Source of the DNA: Nocardioides sp. Root190
GTDB taxonomy: Bacteria > Actinomycetota > Actinomycetes > Propionibacteriales > Nocardioidaceae
NCBI RefSeq assembly: GCF_001428565.1
Contig: NZ_LMIA01000010.1
Span: forward strand, 494,306 to 558,305
DNA: 64,000 bases
Reading direction: 5' to 3'
Within the stretch, counting starts at the first letter, position 1. Every line of letters begins with the position of its first letter. Shown here one piece after another: positions 25,157 through 32,831 of this stretch. Made by a program: the position numbers and the translations under genes. The notes beneath the pieces are model-generated. The model was not told the DNA's origin. It ran no database searches and worked only from the letters and a program-made list of their open reading frames with translations.

Positions 25157-25960
25157 ATGACCCAGAACACGACGACCGCCACCACGGGTGGCACGTCCGC
25201 CGCCGCAGGGCCGGTGAAGTCGGCCGCTCGCGCCCTCGACCTGCTCGACGAGATCGCCGCCAACGGGCCGGGCACCCAGCTCCAGCTCTCGACCCGGCTG
25301 AGCATCCCCAAGAGCAGCCTGCACGCGCTGCTGCGCACGATGGTCGACCGCGGCTGGCTGCAGACCGACCCCACCGGCAGCGTCTACCAGCTCGGCATCC
25401 GCTCGCTCGTGGTCAGCTCCGCCTACCTCTCCGGCGACCCGGTCCTGGCCCGTGCGTCCGGGATCATGGACGAGATCGCCGAGGCCACCGACGAGACCGT
25501 CAACCTCGGCCGCCTCGCCGGCAACGACGTCATCTACACCGCCAAGCGCGAGTCCTCGAACCCGCTGCGGATGCACTCCCCCGTCGGACGCCGCCTCCCG
25601 GCGTACTCCACCGCCCTGGGACGCGCGATCCTCGCCGAGCGGCCGCTCGAGGTCCGCGAGGCCCTCGTCCCGCAGACGATCCAGGCACTGACCGCCCGCA
25701 CGGTCGTCGACCGCGACGCCGTGCTGACGATCATCGACACGGCTGCCGACCTCGGCTACGCCGCCGAGAGCGACGAGTCGTGCATCGGCGTGCGCTGCTT
25801 CGGCGTCGCGCTGCCGTTCATCCGTCCCGCCGTCGACGGCATCAGCGTCGCGGTCCCGATGAGCCGGCTCACGCCGGGTCGCGAGGACCACATCGTCGAG
25901 ACGCTGCTCAGCGTCCGGTCACGACTGTCGCTGGAGCACGACAACAGCTTCGTGCGCTGA
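25157..25960 (+). CDS. IclR-family transcription regulator (KdgR-like)
   Basis: A 267-residue IclR protein: N-terminal winged helix-turn-helix (residues about 25-85: ALDLLDEIAANGPGTQLQLSTRLSIPKSSLHALLRTM) and a C-terminal ligand domain with GRRLPAYSTALGRAILA and CIGVRCFGVALPF. Many family members repress sugar-acid genes and are released by 2-keto-3-deoxygluconate. ATG 25157 has GAGGAG about eight bases upstream; the GTG at 25121 lacks this. Divergent from kduI, with two operator-like sites in between. Confidence 0.9.
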   Translation: MTQNTTTATTGGTSAAAGPVKSAARALDLLDEIAANGPGTQLQLSTRLSIPKSSLHALLRTMVDRGWLQTDPTGSVYQLGIRSLVVSSAYLSGDPVLARASGIMDEIAEATDETVNLGRLAGNDVIYTAKRESSNPLRMHSPVGRRLPAYSTALGRAILAERPLEVREALVPQTIQALTARTVVDRDAVLTIIDTAADLGYAAESDESCIGVRCFGVALPFIRPAVDGISVAVPMSRLTPGREDHIVETLLSVRSRLSLEHDNSFVR

Positions 25961-26000
25961 CGCTGACCGATTCCCGGTCGAGAACCGGGTGACGAACTCG

Positions 26001-26016
26001 GTTCGTGTATGCGAAC
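26001..26016. promoter_or_regulatory. candidate IclR operator before the cupredoxin/SOD-like gene
   Basis: GTTCGTGTATGCGAAC has perfect 5-bp arms and ends nine bases before the ATG at 26026, so a bound repressor would block transcription or its start. Confidence 0.55.
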
Positions 26017-26025
26017 ATCGGTCGC

Positions 26026-27873
26026 ATGGTCTCTCGCCTCCCCGTCCTGCTGCTCCTGCTCCTCGGCCTGGTGGCCGTCGTGCCGGTCCTGGCGTCGGCG
26101 GAGCCGGAACCACGGACCTGGGTCATTGACGCCGTCGATGACGAGAACGGCAACCGGTGGGTCGCCGAGGACACCGGGACGCAGGTCCTCACCGTCCGGG
26201 TCGGCGACACCGTCGAGTGGCAGTTCGACCGGGCCGTCATCGAGCACGACCTGACCTCCGAGGACAGTCGGTCGGAGTGGGCCGAGCCGGTGCAGGAGTA
26301 CCGCGTCCCGGGTGGGGACGCGGTCCGTCGTACCTTCGCGACGGCCGGCACCTACGAGTACCTCTGCTCGCTGCACGGCGTCGTGATGCGCGGGACCGTC
26401 GTCGTGGAGGACGCGGTCAATGCCGCCCCGACGGGTACGGCGAGCGCGACGCCCACGAGCGGCGCGGCTCCCCTCGAGGTGCACTTCAGCGCCGAGGTCA
26501 CCGACGCCGACGGCGATCCCCTCAGCTACACGTGGGACGTCGGGACCGGCGAGGCACCCGACAGCGTGGACGGCGCGCACGCGACCCACACCTACACCGA
26601 GGCCGGCACGTGGACCGCGACCCTGGAGGTCTCCGACGGCAACGGCGGGGTCTTCCGGCAGGAGTTCCCGATCGTCGTCGGCGAGGTCGAGGACGAGCTG
26701 CCGACCGTGCACGCGCACGCCGACCACACGGCGGGGCCGAGCCCGCTGCCGGTGGCGCTCTCCACCTCCGTCACGACCGACGGGACCTTCCACTCCTACG
26801 CCGACGGGCTGACGACCTACCCCGAGCTGACCGGCACGGCGAGCCTGGTGCGCTCGCGCGGACAGACCTGGGCGGCGCTCGACGTGACCGGGCTGCGCGC
26901 GAACGCCGCCCACCTCGTGCACGTCCACGAGCAGGCCTGCGGCTCCGCCCACGGCGGCGCCCACTTCCGCTTCGACGAGACCCAGCCCTTCGCCGAGGAC
27001 AACGAGGTCTGGCTGCCGTTCACCTCGGACGCCACCGGCACCACGGGGACGGTTGCCGTCACCCAGCCGTTGCGCGCCGGGGCGAAGGCGGTCTCGATCG
27101 TCATCCACGACCCGGACAACCCGGCGAAGCGGATCGGCTGCGCGGACCTCGGCCCCGGCACCGCCGACCTCGGCTACACCTGGTCCTTCGGCGACGGGGC
27201 CGACGGCAGCGGGCCCGATCCCGACCACGTCTACACCGCGCCGGGCGTCCACACCGCGACGGTGACGGTGACGGCACCGGGCGGCAAGCAGACGACGGCG
27301 TCGGTGGAGATCACTGTCGGCGTACCCGCCGACGTGACGCCGCCCCAGACCCGGATCACGGCCGGGCCGTCGGGAACGGTCCGCACCCGCACGGCATCCT
27401 TCCGGTTCGGCAGCGACGAGCCCGGCAGCCGCTTCCTGTGCCGGGTCGACTCCCGCGCCTGGACCGGCTGCCGGCCCGCGGCCTCGTTGACCGGCCTGCG
27501 CGACGGACCGCACCGCCTCCTCGTCCGCGCGGTCGACCCCTCGGGCAACGTCGATCCCACGCCGGCCCACCGCAGCTGGACCGTCGACTCCCGCGGCCCC
27601 GCCGTCGATCTCATCGGCCCGACCGGCCCGGTCCGCGACCGCACCCCGACCGTCCGCGCACGCGTGCGGGACATCCCCTCACCCGTCCGGGCACGCGGCA
27701 TCGTCCTGCGCGTCGACGGTCGCCTCGTCGCGATCAGGTACGACGCCCGACGAGGTGTCGTGACCTGGCAACCCCGCCGCGCCCTGGCCCCCGGTCGGCA
27801 CCGGGTGCGCCTGGTCGTGGCCGACTCCGTGGGGAACCGGACCGTGCGGACCTGGAGCTTCCGGGTGCGGTAG
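26026..27873 (+). CDS. secreted cupredoxin / PKD / Cu-only SOD-like multidomain protein
   Basis: A 615-residue exported protein with a signal sequence (VSRLPVLLLLLLGLVAVVPVLASA). Residues about 30-125 form a cupredoxin with type 1 copper ligands His in IEHDLTS and Cys-His-Met in YLCSLHGVVM. A PKD domain follows (about 130-220). The next PKD domain starts near TVHAHADHTAGPSPLPVAL but is interrupted by a Cu/Zn-SOD-like unit: HVHEQACG, GGAHFRFD and SIVIHDP supply the four copper His ligands, and Cys in EQACG and RIGCADL could form the SOD disulfide; the zinc-loop histidines are missing. PKD resumes at DLGYTWSFGDG, then Ig-like repeats. Probably an extracellular copper oxidoreductase or superoxide scavenger. 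Confidence 0.75.
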   Translation: MVSRLPVLLLLLLGLVAVVPVLASAEPEPRTWVIDAVDDENGNRWVAEDTGTQVLTVRVGDTVEWQFDRAVIEHDLTSEDSRSEWAEPVQEYRVPGGDAVRRTFATAGTYEYLCSLHGVVMRGTVVVEDAVNAAPTGTASATPTSGAAPLEVHFSAEVTDADGDPLSYTWDVGTGEAPDSVDGAHATHTYTEAGTWTATLEVSDGNGGVFRQEFPIVVGEVEDELPTVHAHADHTAGPSPLPVALSTSVTTDGTFHSYADGLTTYPELTGTASLVRSRGQTWAALDVTGLRANAAHLVHVHEQACGSAHGGAHFRFDETQPFAEDNEVWLPFTSDATGTTGTVAVTQPLRAGAKAVSIVIHDPDNPAKRIGCADLGPGTADLGYTWSFGDGADGSGPDPDHVYTAPGVHTATVTVTAPGGKQTTASVEITVGVPADVTPPQTRITAGPSGTVRTRTASFRFGSDEPGSRFLCRVDSRAWTGCRPAASLTGLRDGPHRLLVRAVDPSGNVDPTPAHRSWTVDSRGPAVDLIGPTGPVRDRTPTVRARVRDIPSPVRARGIVLRVDGRLVAIRYDARRGVVTWQPRRALAPGRHRVRLVVADSVGNRTVRTWSFRVR

Positions 27874-27877
27874 CCGA

Positions 27878-27974
27878 CCCCGTTGGTCGAGGAGGTCGCT
27901 CAGCGACCGTCTCGAGACCCGGCGGCACCCCCGTTGGTCGAGGAGGTCGCTCAGCGACCGTCTCGAGACCCGGC
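27878..27974. repeat. two direct copies of a 46-bp palindromic element (51-bp period)
   Basis: Copies begin at 27878 and 27929. Each contains the arms AGGTCGCT / AGCGACC nested in GGTCGAG / CTCGAGACC, so each can fold as a hairpin. Directly after the 3' end of the secreted protein gene, where they may act as terminators. Confidence 0.85.
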
Positions 27975-28027
27975 GACCCGGTGCCGGAACCCACGCACGG
28001 GCAGCCAGGTGCACCGGAGCAGGTGGT

Positions 28028-28074
28028 CTCGACACGCCCTCGCCCAGGGGCTCGGGCTACTCGACCAACGACGG
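28028..28074. repeat. dispersed intergenic repeat, copy 2
   Basis: Same 47-bp element as 7370-7416 with two C/T differences, followed by short CTCGACCAACGACGGA repeats up to 28124, where the Fic-like gene ends. The rest of 27874-28124 holds nothing else. Confidence 0.85.
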
Positions 28075-28124
28075 ACGGCTGCTCGACCAACGACGGACGG
28101 GCTGCTCGACCAACGACGGAGCGG

Positions 28125-28853
28125 CTACTCCGCGTCGCGGACCAGAGGACTGGCCTCGGCGGCAGCGGCGTACGCCTCGGTGGCGTACAACAGCCACGCG
28201 TGCATGCCGGCGCGGCCGCCGTTGCTCCAACCACGCAGGTTCGACTCGTACTCCCGACGCAACGCCAGGTGCGCGGCCTCGGGGACGATGAGGGACTTCT
28301 CGTCGACACCCTTGGCCACCAGCAGCAGGCGCTCGGCGGCTCGCGCGACGATCCCGTTGTGGGAGCCGAAGGGGGCGGCGGTCACGAACTCGGCGTGGAC
28401 GACGGCGGCGACGGCCAGCGCGGGCGCCTCGGTCGGGGCGGTGACGAGCTCCGCGATGCCGCGCAGCGACGAGGCGGACTCGCCGTCGCGGGGACGGCCG
28501 AGCATCTCGTCGGGGAGCACGCCGCGGGCCGCGACCGCGTGCATCCGGGCAAAGGCCTGGAGCGGCTGGCGCCGGAGCACGGGCACGAGCGAGAGCAGCT
28601 CGGCGGAGAGTCGCACGGCGTCGGCGGCGATCTCGTCGCCCTCGCCGGCGCGCACCTCCGCCAACGTCGAGGACGAGCCCTCGAGCACGGCACTCGCGTG
28701 CGCGCCTCGCAGCAACGACTCCGCAGTCAGCTCGGGACTGGTGCGGCGCAGGCCGCGGTCGCGCAGCATCACGTCGATCCCGTCGCGGGTCCCGGCGAAG
28801 CCGGACGGGACGCCCTCGAGCGAGATCAGCCAGGCGTGCGGGTCGGTGCTCAC
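28125..28853 (-). CDS. degenerate Fic-domain protein
   Basis: A 242-residue helical protein with a Fic-like fold signature. An inhibitory-helix-like segment (ASAVLEGSSST, residues about 52-62) precedes the core. The active-site loop, normally HPFxxGNGRxxR, reads APFGSHNGIVAR near residue 160: the catalytic His is Ala and the first Arg is Ile, while Asn-Gly and the last Arg remain. AMPylation is therefore unlikely; such proteins are often annotated loosely as oxidoreductase or Fic family. Start GTG 28853. It is divergent from the VapBC pair with 72 bases between. Confidence 0.6.
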   Translation of the reverse strand: MSTDPHAWLISLEGVPSGFAGTRDGIDVMLRDRGLRRTSPELTAESLLRGAHASAVLEGSSSTLAEVRAGEGDEIAADAVRLSAELLSLVPVLRRQPLQAFARMHAVAARGVLPDEMLGRPRDGESASSLRGIAELVTAPTEAPALAVAAVVHAEFVTAAPFGSHNGIVARAAERLLLVAKGVDEKSLIVPEAAHLALRREYESNLRGWSNGGRAGMHAWLLYATEAYAAAAEASPLVRDAE

Positions 28854-28870
28854 GGGGCCAGCCTAGGAGG

Positions 28871-28909
28871 GTGGAAGGGTAGATGATGTCGGAGGTGGAA
28901 GGGTAGAAT
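28871..28909 (+). promoter_or_regulatory. vapBC promoter with direct-repeat operator
   Basis: GTGGAAGGGTAGA occurs at 28871-28883 and 28895-28907. The second copy contains the -10 box TAGAAT (28904-28909). A GGAGG ribosome site follows at 28916-28920. Antitoxin binding to such repeats would autorepress. Confidence 0.55.
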
Positions 28910-28925
28910 CGCACCGGAGGTCCCC

Positions 28926-29198
28926 ATGAGCCTGAACATCAAGAACGAGCGCGTCCACGCGCTGGCACGCGAGGCTGCCCGCGTCACGGGCAAGAGCCAG
29001 ACCGGCGTGATCGAGGAGGCGCTGGTGCGTCTGCTCGCTGAGTACGGCGCCGACCCGGCCGAGGTCGAGCGACGTCGACGCCTGGACGTCGTCCACGACA
29101 TACAGGTCCGGTTCGCCGCACTTCCGGAGGCCACGGGCGAGGACCGCATCCTCACCGACGACGACCTCTACGACCCGGCGACGGGACTTCCGGTGTGA
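28926..29198 (+). CDS. vapB: VapB-type antitoxin
   Basis: A 90-residue antitoxin of the Rv0623/PSK-operon type. The N-terminal MSLNIKNERVHALAREAARVTGKSQTGVIEEAL forms the ribbon-helix-helix-like DNA-binding part, and the acidic C-terminus (EDRILTDDDLYDPATGLPV) is the toxin-wrapping tail. GGAGG lies five bases before the ATG. Its stop overlaps the toxin GTG, the usual coupling of such pairs. Confidence 0.85.
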   Translation: MSLNIKNERVHALAREAARVTGKSQTGVIEEALVRLLAEYGADPAEVERRRRLDVVHDIQVRFAALPEATGEDRILTDDDLYDPATGLPV

Positions 29199-29584
29199 TC
29201 GTCGATTCGTCAGCCATCATCGCGATCCTCTTCAGCGAGCCGGAGGCAGGCCCGTTCTCGGAGCGCATGGCCGCGACCCCGTGTCGGATGTCGACCGCCA
29301 ACTGGCTCGAGACGGCGATGCGGGTCGAGGGCGCCCGGGGCCCTGCCGGCGGCAACGCCCTCGACGCACTCCTCGACACGTTCGACGTGGCGCTCGAGCC
29401 CGTCACCGAGGCCCATGCCCGCGCCGCCCGGATCGCCTTCCGCCGCTACGGCCGCGGCTCCGGATCCCCGGCCCGCCTGAACTTCGGGGACTGCTTCGCC
29501 TACGCCCTGTCCGCCAGCAGCGGCGAGCCGCTGCTTTTCAAGGGTGAGGACTTCACCCACACCGACGTGCTGCGCGCCGTCTGA
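29195..29584 (+). CDS. vapC: VapC-type PIN-domain toxin
   Basis: A 129-residue PIN-domain ribonuclease. Acidic metal ligands are Asp4 (MIVDSSAI), Glu near 40 (NWLETAM) and Asp near 98 (NFGDCFAYALS), with the C-terminal LLFKGEDFTHTDV motif typical of VapC. It cleaves RNA when free of VapB. GTG 29195 overlaps the antitoxin stop (GTGA). No sign of damage. Confidence 0.88.
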   Translation: MIVDSSAIIAILFSEPEAGPFSERMAATPCRMSTANWLETAMRVEGARGPAGGNALDALLDTFDVALEPVTEAHARAARIAFRRYGRGSGSPARLNFGDCFAYALSASSGEPLLFKGEDFTHTDVLRAV

Positions 29585-29633
29585 CCGTCGCGCCTCCGCC
29601 CCCCGAGGCGTCTGCCGCCGTACCCTCGCGGTG

Positions 29634-30563
29634 ATGGCTACCGACGACACCACCCCCGCACCGGCCGCGCTCTGCTTCGGAGCCGTGGCCGAGGCCTATG
29701 ACCGCGGCCGCCCCGGCTTCCCGCGCGAGGCCGTGGCGTGGCTGAGTGGCGAGCAGCCGTTGACGATCCTCGAGCTCGGTGCCGGCACCGGCAAGCTCAC
29801 CGAGCACCTGGTCGCGCTCGGCCACGACGTCCACGCGACCGACCCCGACCCGGGGATGCTCGACCGGCTCGCGCTGCGCCTGCCCGAGCTGCGCGTCTCG
29901 CAGACGCCGGCCGAGGAGATCCCCGCCGCCGACGCGACCTTCGACCTGGTCGTCGCCGGCGACGCCTTCGAGTTCTTCGACGCCGACAAGGCGCTGCCCG
30001 AGATCGCGCGCGTCCTCAAGCGCGGCGGGACCTTCGCGATCATCCGCAACGTGCGCGACGAGCGGGTTCCGTGGGTCAAGCGCCTCGGCAAGCTGATCGG
30101 CCACCTCCCGGCGGGCGCCGGTCTCGACGACGCGGTCGAGGCGTCGCCGTACTTCGGACCTGCCGAGGACTCCTCCTTCAAGCAGTGGCAGGTCATCGAC
30201 CGCTCCTCGGTCCAGGACCTCGTCCGCTCGCTGCCCGAGGTCGCGATGCTGGAGCGCACCGGCCAGGAGTCACGACTCCGCGAGGTGCTGGCGTTCTACG
30301 ACGACTTCGGTCGCGGCATGGACGGCATGCAGCTGCCCTGGGTCACCGAGTGCTTCCGCGCGGTCGTCGGGATCCAGCCGAAGACGATCCGCCAGGGACC
30401 GGTCCGTCCTGATGACGTCGACGCGTCCGGCAGCGGCGAGGAGAGCCCGGCCGACACCGACGGCACCTACGTCGGCGAGGCCACCCTCCCCGTCGCGTTG
30501 GCGCCTGCGGTCGAGCCGCCCGCCGACGACGACTCGGGCATGCTCCTCATCGACTTCCGCTGA
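29634..30563 (+). CDS. SAM-dependent class I methyltransferase
   Basis: A 309-residue methyltransferase: SAM-binding motif LELGAGTGKLTEHL (residues about 45-58), acidic motif II (HATDPDPGML) and motif IV (FDLVVAGDAFEFFD). An N-terminal AYDRGRPGFP segment is typical of the UbiE/small-molecule type. The C-terminal 60 residues are acidic and low-complexity. Substrate unknown; the next gene starts 17 bases later but is functionally unrelated. Confidence 0.82.
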   Translation: MATDDTTPAPAALCFGAVAEAYDRGRPGFPREAVAWLSGEQPLTILELGAGTGKLTEHLVALGHDVHATDPDPGMLDRLALRLPELRVSQTPAEEIPAADATFDLVVAGDAFEFFDADKALPEIARVLKRGGTFAIIRNVRDERVPWVKRLGKLIGHLPAGAGLDDAVEASPYFGPAEDSSFKQWQVIDRSSVQDLVRSLPEVAMLERTGQESRLREVLAFYDDFGRGMDGMQLPWVTECFRAVVGIQPKTIRQGPVRPDDVDASGSGEESPADTDGTYVGEATLPVALAPAVEPPADDDSGMLLIDFR

Positions 30564-30579
30564 GGGGCAGGATGGGCAG

Positions 30580-31713
30580 ATGCAGGGACGGCTGTGGCGG
30601 CGCGGTCATCTCGGCAGTGACGCCGAGCGCGCGACCTTTCGTGCTCTGCACCAGGCCTCCCTCGCCTCACCGGCGCTGCGCGAGGGCCTGACCACCTCGA
30701 GTGCCGAGCGGGCGATCCGGCACCTGCGCAGCCTGTTGGGTACGCCGGCGCTGGCGATCACCGACACCGAGGCGGTGCTGGCGTGGGACGGCGTCGGCGG
30801 CCATCACCTCGACCAGGCAGCAGTGGTGGGGTTGCTCGCGATCGAGAAAGGCAGCACCCGCACGGTGGATCGCGGCCAGCTCGGGTGCACCGAGCCGGGG
30901 TGTCCGGTGCGGACGGGCGTGGTCAGTCCGTTGATCGTCGACGGCCGGGTGCTGGGCACGGTCCAGGCGTTCTCGCCGAGCCCGACGGCGGGGCTCGTGC
31001 GGGCCACCGAGGAGGTCGCGCAGTGGGTGTCGGGCCAGCTCGAGCTCGCCGAGCTGGATGCCCACCGCAACCGGATGATCGAGGCCGAGGTCCGCGCGCT
31101 GCGGGCGCAGATCAGTCCGCACTTCGTCTACAACTCGCTCAACGCGATCGCCAGCTTCGTGCGCACCGACCCGGACCGGGCCCGCGACCTGCTGGTGGAG
31201 TTCGCCGACTTCACCCGCTACTCCTTCCGGCGCCACGGCGAGTTCACGACGCTGGCCGAGGAGCTCAACTCGATCGAGCGCTACCTCCTGCTCGAGCAGG
31301 CGCGCTTCGGGGACCGGCTCCGGGTGACGCTCAACGTCGCCCCGGAGGTCCTGCCCGTCGTCGTCCCCTTCCTCTGCATCCAGCCGCTCGTCGAGAACGC
31401 CGTCCGGCACGGCCTGGAGGGTGCGGACCAGATCGGCCTGCTGACCATCAACGCGCACGACCGCGGCCACGAGGCCGTCATCGAGGTCGAGGACAACGGG
31501 GTGGGCGAGGACCCCGAGAGGGTACGACGCGCGCTCGCCGGCGACTCCTCCCTCGACTCGGTCGGCCTGGGCAACGTGGACGCACGGCTGCGGACGACCT
31601 TCGGTGACGACTACGGTCTGGTCGTGGAGACCGCACCGGGAGCCGGCACGAAGGTGATCGTGCGCGTTCCGAAGTTCGCTCCGGGCGTCGCCGTCGACGG
31701 GGTTCGCGGGTGA
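30580..31713 (+). CDS. LytS-type sensor histidine kinase with GAF-like domain
   Basis: A 377-residue cytoplasmic kinase. Residues about 15-150 form a GAF-like sensor with a cysteine pair (LGCTEPGCPV). The His_kinase (PF06580) motif is ISPHFVYNSLNAIASFV with phospho-acceptor His near residue 187. HATPase motifs are PLVENAVRHGLEG (N box) and VEDNGVGEDP, ending with GLGNVDARLR. No membrane helices, unlike most LytS proteins, so it may sense an internal signal. GAGGGGCAGG precedes the ATG. It is coupled to the response regulator (GTGA overlap). Confidence 0.88.
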   Translation: MQGRLWRRGHLGSDAERATFRALHQASLASPALREGLTTSSAERAIRHLRSLLGTPALAITDTEAVLAWDGVGGHHLDQAAVVGLLAIEKGSTRTVDRGQLGCTEPGCPVRTGVVSPLIVDGRVLGTVQAFSPSPTAGLVRATEEVAQWVSGQLELAELDAHRNRMIEAEVRALRAQISPHFVYNSLNAIASFVRTDPDRARDLLVEFADFTRYSFRRHGEFTTLAEELNSIERYLLLEQARFGDRLRVTLNVAPEVLPVVVPFLCIQPLVENAVRHGLEGADQIGLLTINAHDRGHEAVIEVEDNGVGEDPERVRRALAGDSSLDSVGLGNVDARLRTTFGDDYGLVVETAPGAGTKVIVRVPKFAPGVAVDGVRG

Positions 31714-32438
31714 GCGGCCTGACGGTCCTGGTCGTCGACGACGAGCGGCCGGCCCTGGACGAGCTGAGCTACCTGCTCGAGGCGGATCCCCGGGTCGGCG
31801 AGGTGATCGCCTGCCAGTCGGCGACCGATGGCCTGCGCCTGCTGCGCGAGCGCGAGGTCGACTGCGTCTTCCTCGACATCCAGATGCCGGGGCTGACCGG
31901 CCTGGAGCTCGCCGACGTGCTGAGTCGCTTCAAGCAGCCGCCGCGGATCGTCTTCGTCACCGCGCACGAGCAGCACGCCGTCGACGCCTTCGACCTGCGT
32001 GCCGTCGACTACGTCCTCAAGCCGGTCCGCCCCGAACGCCTCGCCGAGGCCGTACGCCGGGTGCTGGCCGACACCGCACCACCGGCTCCGGCCACCGACA
32101 CCCAGATCGCCGTGGAGCGGGGCGGCGTGACCCGCTTCGTCGATCGTGGCGACATCACCCATGTGGAAGCGCAGGGCGACTACGCCCGGCTGCACACCCG
32201 CACCGGCGAGGCCTACCTCGTCCGGGTCCCCCTGACGACGCTGGAGGAGCAGTGGGCCGAGGCCGGGTTCCACCGGATCCACCGGTCGCTGCTGGTCGCC
32301 CTCGCCCAGGTCAGCGAGGTCCGCTCGGATGCCGGTCGGACCTCGGTCATGGTCGGCGACACCGAGCTGCCGGTGAGTCGCCGCCACTCACGCGCGCTGC
32401 GCGACGTCCTGGTCCGGCGCGCGCGGGCCGGCGGCTGA
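31710..32438 (+). CDS. LytTR-family response regulator
   Basis: A 242-residue regulator with a receiver domain (VLVVDDERPALDEL; phospho-Asp in VFLDIQMPG near residue 53; Lys in YVLKPV) and a C-terminal LytTR DNA-binding domain (GDITHVEAQGDYARLHT ... FHRIHRSLLVALAQV ... LPVSRRHSRALRD). Partner of the LytS kinase. It probably activates the symporter genes that follow, as in BtsSR/BtsT and related bacterial pyruvate- or acetate-uptake systems. Confidence 0.9.
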   Translation: MSGLTVLVVDDERPALDELSYLLEADPRVGEVIACQSATDGLRLLREREVDCVFLDIQMPGLTGLELADVLSRFKQPPRIVFVTAHEQHAVDAFDLRAVDYVLKPVRPERLAEAVRRVLADTAPPAPATDTQIAVERGGVTRFVDRGDITHVEAQGDYARLHTRTGEAYLVRVPLTTLEEQWAEAGFHRIHRSLLVALAQVSEVRSDAGRTSVMVGDTELPVSRRHSRALRDVLVRRARAGG

Positions 32439-32441
32439 GCC

Positions 32442-32831
32442 ATGACCGAGCGGGTGCGGGTCACCGGTCCTCCGCGGCACACGATCGCGGGTCGGACGTC
32501 GAGCCGGCTCGGTGACGTCCACGAGCAGACCGAGCTCGGCGACGTCTACCTCCGCTCGCTGCTGCGCGAACAGCTCGGTCTCGCGCTGACCGTGCTCGTC
32601 ACGATCACGCTGGTGCTCGGCTCGCTGCCGCTGGTCTTCCACCTGTGGCCGGGACTCGCCGACGTCGACGTCGCCGGGCTCCCCGTCGTGTGGATCGGCC
32701 TCGGCGTCCTCGTCTACCCGTTCCTCCTTCTGCTGGGCTGGCGCTACGTGCGCAGCGTCGAGCGCAACGAGCGCGACTTCGCCGAGCTGGTCAAGGGATC
32801 GGGCTCCGCCCCTCGGGACGGCGAGGAGTGA
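32442..32831 (+). CDS. small DUF485-like membrane protein
   Basis: A 129-residue protein with a polar N-terminus and two hydrophobic helices (residues about 48-70 and 80-105), ending in a charged tail with SVERNERDFAELV. Its placement just before a sodium/solute symporter, with overlapping stop and start (GTGA), matches the small partner (DUF485 type) of acetate/pyruvate permeases. Confidence 0.7.
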   Translation: MTERVRVTGPPRHTIAGRTSSRLGDVHEQTELGDVYLRSLLREQLGLALTVLVTITLVLGSLPLVFHLWPGLADVDVAGLPVVWIGLGVLVYPFLLLLGWRYVRSVERNERDFAELVKGSGSAPRDGEE

